NCBI GenBank assembly: GCA_016867255.1
Contig: VGKB01000017.1
Coordinates: forward strand, 1 to 15,274
Length of the DNA stretch: 15,274 nt
Reading direction: 5' to 3'
Source of the DNA: Candidatus Moraniibacteriota bacterium
GTDB lineage: Bacteria > Patescibacteriota > Minisyncoccia > CAIUEV01
Below, piece after piece: positions 12,991 to 15,274 of the stretch. The notes beneath the pieces are model-generated. The model saw nothing but the letters and a program-made list of their open reading frames with translations. It did no database searches and had not been told where the DNA came from. The position numbers and the translations under genes were made by a program. How positions within the stretch are numbered: the first letter of the stretch is position 1; the number at the start of each line of letters is the position of its first letter.

Positions 12991-13704
12991 ATGAACGAGC
13001 TGATTTTTGATATTGAGACCGTGGGGGAGGATTATGATGCCATTGATAAAACCACCCAAAAAGGGCTAAGCCGTTGGATTGAGAGAGAAGCCAAAAATAG
13101 AGGAGAACACAAGAAAATGTTAGCAAATTTGAAAAAGGGGCTTAGCTTTTCTCCGCTTACCGGTAAAATAGTGGCGATTGGCGTATTGGACGTCCGGCAG
13201 GATAAGGGCGTTGTCTATTTCCAAGCTCCCGGAGCAAAAATCTCCGAATTCAAAAAGGGTGGTTTTAAGTTTAAGCCGCAGAGCGAAAAAGAGATGCTTG
13301 TCAATTTTTGGTCCGGCGCGAACAGGTATCAAAAGTTTATTACCTTTAACGGCCGTTCGTTTGATGTTCCTTTTATTATTGCTCGTTCCGCCGTTAACAA
13401 AGTTAAAATTACCAAAGATTTGATGTCCAACCGTTACCCCAGCAGTCAAAGACCCGACGCATGGCACATTGATCTTCTGGACCAGCTGACTTATTATGGG
13501 GCTACCGCGAGAGGAAGTCTCCATCTTTGGTGCCGGGCTTTGGGCATAAAAAGCCCCAAAGAAAACGGCCTTGACGGAGAAAACGTTACCCGCTATTTTA
13601 ACGAGGGCAGATATAAGGATATCGCCCGCTACAACGCAAACGACCTTGTCGCAACTAAAAAATTGTATGAAATATGGAAAGAATATATGAGACCCCAGTC
13701 GTAA
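12991..13704 (+). CDS. Predicted 3'-5' exonuclease, DEDD superfamily (PolB-like)
   Basis: A 237-residue RNase H-fold exonuclease resembling the stand-alone exonuclease domain of B-family DNA polymerases. ExoI is FDIET (D7, E9), ExoII is FNGRSFDVP (N120, F124, D125) and ExoIII is YNANDLVAT (Y214, D218), with HIDL (D161) between, so all four DEDD metal ligands plus the ExoIII Tyr are present. No polymerase domain is attached. Probable roles are DNA or RNA 3'-end trimming or repair; the substrate is unknown. Start ATG 12991 puts the ExoI motif at residue 6, as in relatives. No Shine-Dalgarno is visible. The gene is divergent from rpmH and followed by an inverted TAAGC-type repeat before tRNA-Phe. 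Confidence 0.82.
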   Translation: MNELIFDIETVGEDYDAIDKTTQKGLSRWIEREAKNRGEHKKMLANLKKGLSFSPLTGKIVAIGVLDVRQDKGVVYFQAPGAKISEFKKGGFKFKPQSEKEMLVNFWSGANRYQKFITFNGRSFDVPFIIARSAVNKVKITKDLMSNRYPSSQRPDAWHIDLLDQLTYYGATARGSLHLWCRALGIKSPKENGLDGENVTRYFNEGRYKDIARYNANDLVATKKLYEIWKEYMRPQS

Positions 13705-13799
13705 GCCACAAGCAGTAAGCCGTAAGGCAGTTTGATAATATTAACTTTTATGTTATTTTAATTGCGTATCTTGTTACTTACAGCTTAAAACTTAAAGCC
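13701..13799. repeat. TAAGC heptad array in inverted arrangement
   Basis: Starting at the exonuclease stop, 13701-13727 contains four roughly 7-base-spaced units (TAAGCCA, CAAGCAG, TAAGCCG, TAAGGCA). The region 13775-13799 holds the same words in inverted orientation (CTTACAG, CTTAAAA, CTTAAAG). The two blocks can pair imperfectly into a long stem around an AT-rich centre. It is non-coding and may act as a 3' end structure. Confidence 0.5.
13732..13759 (+). promoter_or_regulatory. Candidate promoter for tRNA-Phe
   Basis: TTGATA (13732-13737, 5 of 6) and TATTTT (13754-13759) are 16 bases apart, with TGT before the -10 giving an extended -10 element. Transcription would start near 13766, about 40 bases before the tRNA. 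Confidence 0.4.
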
Positions 13800-13805
13800 A
13801 AAATC

Positions 13806-13881
13806 GCCGAGGTAGCTCAGTTGGTAGAGCATAGGACTGAAAATCCTTGTGTCCCCGGTTCGAGTCCGGGCCTCGGCACCA
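13806..13881 (+). tRNA. tRNA-Phe (anticodon GAA)
   Basis: A 76-nt cloverleaf with acceptor stem GCCGAGG/CCTCGGC, D arm AGCTCAGTTGGTAGAGC, anticodon loop CTGAAAA giving GAA, and T arm CCCGG-TTCGAGT-CCGGG. CCA is encoded at the 3' end, unlike tRNA-Arg in this window. One T-T mismatch lies at the base of the anticodon stem (27-43). Confidence 0.95.
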
Positions 13882-13918
13882 AAACTTCGCGAAAGCTTAA
13901 TTTTAAGTAACTCGTATT

Positions 13919-14563
13919 ATGCCCAACTTGAGGTCTTCTCAGTTTTGGCAAGTCATTTGGAGAGGACGAAAAATTATTGCCATTACCACGATAGTAGCGG
14001 TGGCTTTGGGGATTTTCTTTGAACAATACCGTACGCCCTCCTGGAAAACTACCCTTCTCCTTACGATTTCACAAAAAGAAGCGCAAGACACCCCGAATTT
14101 TAAATACGACCACTATTATTCTCTTGAAGCGACTAACACTCTCACGGACTCACTGGAAGAGTGGCTTAAAAGCGCAAATCTGCGCAGTGAAATTAAAAAC
14201 GAGCTTGCAGTAAGCTTTAAATCTGCCGACTGGCGTTTTTGGGAAGACAACGGCATAAAAATCAGAAAAAAAGCTCCCCAAATTGTTGAAGTTGCTTTCG
14301 TTACCGATTCCGAAAAGAACGCGAAGTCCCTATCGGAAATTCTGGACAAAAAAATAAAGGGTTATCTTGAATCCCTCAATCAGGGCGGCGAGCCGTATTT
14401 TGCCTTGACAAATTCATCTTCTGCGATAGAATTACAGGTTCCGCGATTTTTTCTAATCAGTTGCTTAAGTTTGTTATGGGGAATCCTTATCGGAGTCTTA
14501 ATAGTTTTGGAAAAAGAAAATTTAAAAAACTCCGCTTCAGAAAGACGAAAAGACCTGCCCTAA
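13919..14563 (+). CDS. Wzz-like (polysaccharide co-polymerase-type) membrane protein
   Basis: A 214-residue protein with the topology of chain-length determinants. It has a short basic cytoplasmic N-terminus, TM1 at about 18-34 (IIAITTIVAVALGIFF), an extracytoplasmic region of about 140 residues with helical segments, and TM2 at about 175-197 (FFLISCLSLLWGILIGVLIV) followed by a basic tail. Such proteins set polysaccharide length or help export of surface glycans. It has no tyrosine kinase domain and is shorter than most Wzz proteins (about 320 residues), so the name rests on topology and general resemblance. Start ATG 13919 lies 38 bases after tRNA-Phe; no Shine-Dalgarno is seen. Its 3' end overlaps the next gene, which suggests a joint envelope role. 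Confidence 0.6.
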   Translation: MPNLRSSQFWQVIWRGRKIIAITTIVAVALGIFFEQYRTPSWKTTLLLTISQKEAQDTPNFKYDHYYSLEATNTLTDSLEEWLKSANLRSEIKNELAVSFKSADWRFWEDNGIKIRKKAPQIVEVAFVTDSEKNAKSLSEILDKKIKGYLESLNQGGEPYFALTNSSSAIELQVPRFFLISCLSLLWGILIGVLIVLEKENLKNSASERRKDLP

Positions 14564-15105
14564 AATACCAAAATTTATTTTGGACATTCTTGGTATTTAT
14601 CTCTCTTCTGTATTTTTTTGTTTCTTTGGATGTTGACTTAAATTTAAAGCGTTACCTCAGTGACCTTTTAAAAATTCTTTTGATCTTATCGGCTATTTTG
14701 CTGTCAGTACTTACTTTTAGAGACGTACGGCGAAGAAAAAAAGAAGAAAAGAAAAGGCAAAAACTGATAAAAATACTTGATCAGCAAAAAAAACTATTGC
14801 GAAAAAAATTTTCCTCCTCGACATTAAATTTTGCCCTGGACGAAAATTTCCCGGATCAACCATCCGCTCCTTCTTTTCCGCTAATCCGGGCGGAGGACGA
14901 CAGGAATAATAAAAAAAACGCCAAAGACAATCCAGCGCTCACCCAAGACACAATAAATCGCAATGGCGGTAACGAACGACCTGACTTTCAAAAAGTAATA
15001 GTTGAAGGAGAAGACATCTCCTCATTTCCTCCGGAGTGGCAAAAATTTTTGCGTGAGACTGAAGGGAAAAGCGCCATTGAGAGATTAAATAAAATGCTGG
15101 AATAG
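14476..15105 (+). CDS. Hypothetical two-TM membrane protein with basic coiled-coil tail
   Basis: I do not recognise this protein. From ATG 14476 it has 209 residues: a very basic N-terminus, two closely spaced TM segments (about residues 34-51 and 61-81, with FWTFLVFISLLYFFVSL then LLKILLILSAILLSVL), a Lys/Arg/Glu-rich probable coiled coil (about 85-110), and a polar, probably disordered C-terminal half ending in a short helical motif (PPEWQKFLRE, then AIERLNKMLE). The start is uncertain. ATG 14476 overlaps the preceding gene by 88 bases, a TTG at 14461 would add 5 residues, and the next TTG (14590) falls inside TM1. The overlap and shared direction suggest co-translation with the Wzz-like gene. 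It may be a membrane partner of that protein. Confidence 0.65.
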   Translation: MGNPYRSLNSFGKRKFKKLRFRKTKRPALKYQNLFWTFLVFISLLYFFVSLDVDLNLKRYLSDLLKILLILSAILLSVLTFRDVRRRKKEEKKRQKLIKILDQQKKLLRKKFSSSTLNFALDENFPDQPSAPSFPLIRAEDDRNNKKNAKDNPALTQDTINRNGGNERPDFQKVIVEGEDISSFPPEWQKFLRETEGKSAIERLNKMLE

Positions 15106-15144
15106 AGCTTATCTGCCCTAATTAAATTTGTCTTTATCCTGCCA

Positions 15145-15274
15145 ATGCCGGCTCTTAACGATAATATCAAAAATCTAATTGAAACCACCAAAAATGTTGA
15201 CGGCTGGCTAAGCGTCCAAGAAGGCATTTTCCTTTATAAATTGGCTAAAACTCAGCCGAAAGACCCCGCTATTA
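15145..15274 (+). CDS. Probable class I SAM-dependent methyltransferase, 3' partial
   Basis: The first 43 residues of a gene that runs off the window end. They contain GWLSVQEGIFLYKLAK followed by a Pro/Lys turn. This resembles the opening of small Rossmann methyltransferases (Methyltransf_24 type) in which a GWLxxxEGxxLYxLA segment precedes the SAM-binding VEIGSWKGKST loop; that loop lies beyond the window, so the call is tentative. ATG 15145 is 39 bases after the upstream stop, with no Shine-Dalgarno visible. The frame stays open upstream to the preceding stop codon, so a non-ATG start is possible. Next to the Wzz-like gene, a role in modifying surface glycans or their precursors is plausible. 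Confidence 0.55.
   Translation, partial: MPALNDNIKNLIETTKNVDGWLSVQEGIFLYKLAKTQPKDPAI

Noticed and set aside
13120..13524. 134-codon minus-strand open frame
   Set aside because: It is fully antisense to the exonuclease gene, whose DEDD motifs show that the plus strand is coding.

Overview
The window looks like a stretch of bacterial chromosome from a member of the Candidate Phyla Radiation (Patescibacteria), most likely a Parcubacteria-type lineage. That is an inference. It rests on short, tightly packed genes on both strands, mostly leaderless or weak ribosome binding sites, a mix of conserved housekeeping genes with small genes I cannot name, and recurrent GGCGG-rich mini-palindromes. TGA acts as a stop (for example at 9615-9617), so this is not a lineage that reads TGA as glycine.

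Layout. Positions 2-1033 hold the 3' part of a secreted-looking calcineurin-type phosphoesterase behind an asparagine-rich linker. A class II fructose-bisphosphate aldolase follows (1135-1995). The convergent gene prmC (2004-2930, minus) and the divergent gene mnmA (3077-4177, plus) both serve translation. Between them lie a 72-bp terminal-inverted-repeat element and an AT-rich palindrome. Positions 4196-5090 form a self-contained unit: consensus-like promoter, strong Shine-Dalgarno, spermidine-synthase-like gene and bidirectional terminator.

Positions 5083-9281 (all minus) are a copper operon: csoR, a membrane protein fusing HMA, DsbD/TauE-like and cupredoxin domains, and the Cu(I) P-type ATPase copA. 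A well-formed promoter sits next to a palindrome that is the likely CsoR operator. Upstream, a two-gene unit of unknown function (10076-9361) has strong Shine-Dalgarno sites, an ATGA overlap and its own terminator.

The next block is a minus-strand translation and RNA-processing cluster. It runs rpmH (12873-12736), the RNase P RNA rnpB (about 12702-12163), lepA (12042-10255) and tRNA-Arg(CCU) (10251-10180). The RNase P RNA is unusually long, with an extended P1 helix and a repeat-like P12 arm. On the plus strand there follow a DnaQ/PolB-type 3'-5' exonuclease (12991-13704), tRNA-Phe(GAA) (13806-13881), a Wzz-like two-TM protein, an overlapping unknown two-TM protein, and the start of a probable SAM-dependent methyltransferase at the window edge.

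The most distinctive functional system is the copper operon, in which sensing, membrane redox or copper handling and export sit in one transcription unit with a visible operator. The least explained parts are the two small coupled genes at 9361-10076, the orphan aminopropyltransferase-like gene and the decorated RNase P RNA.
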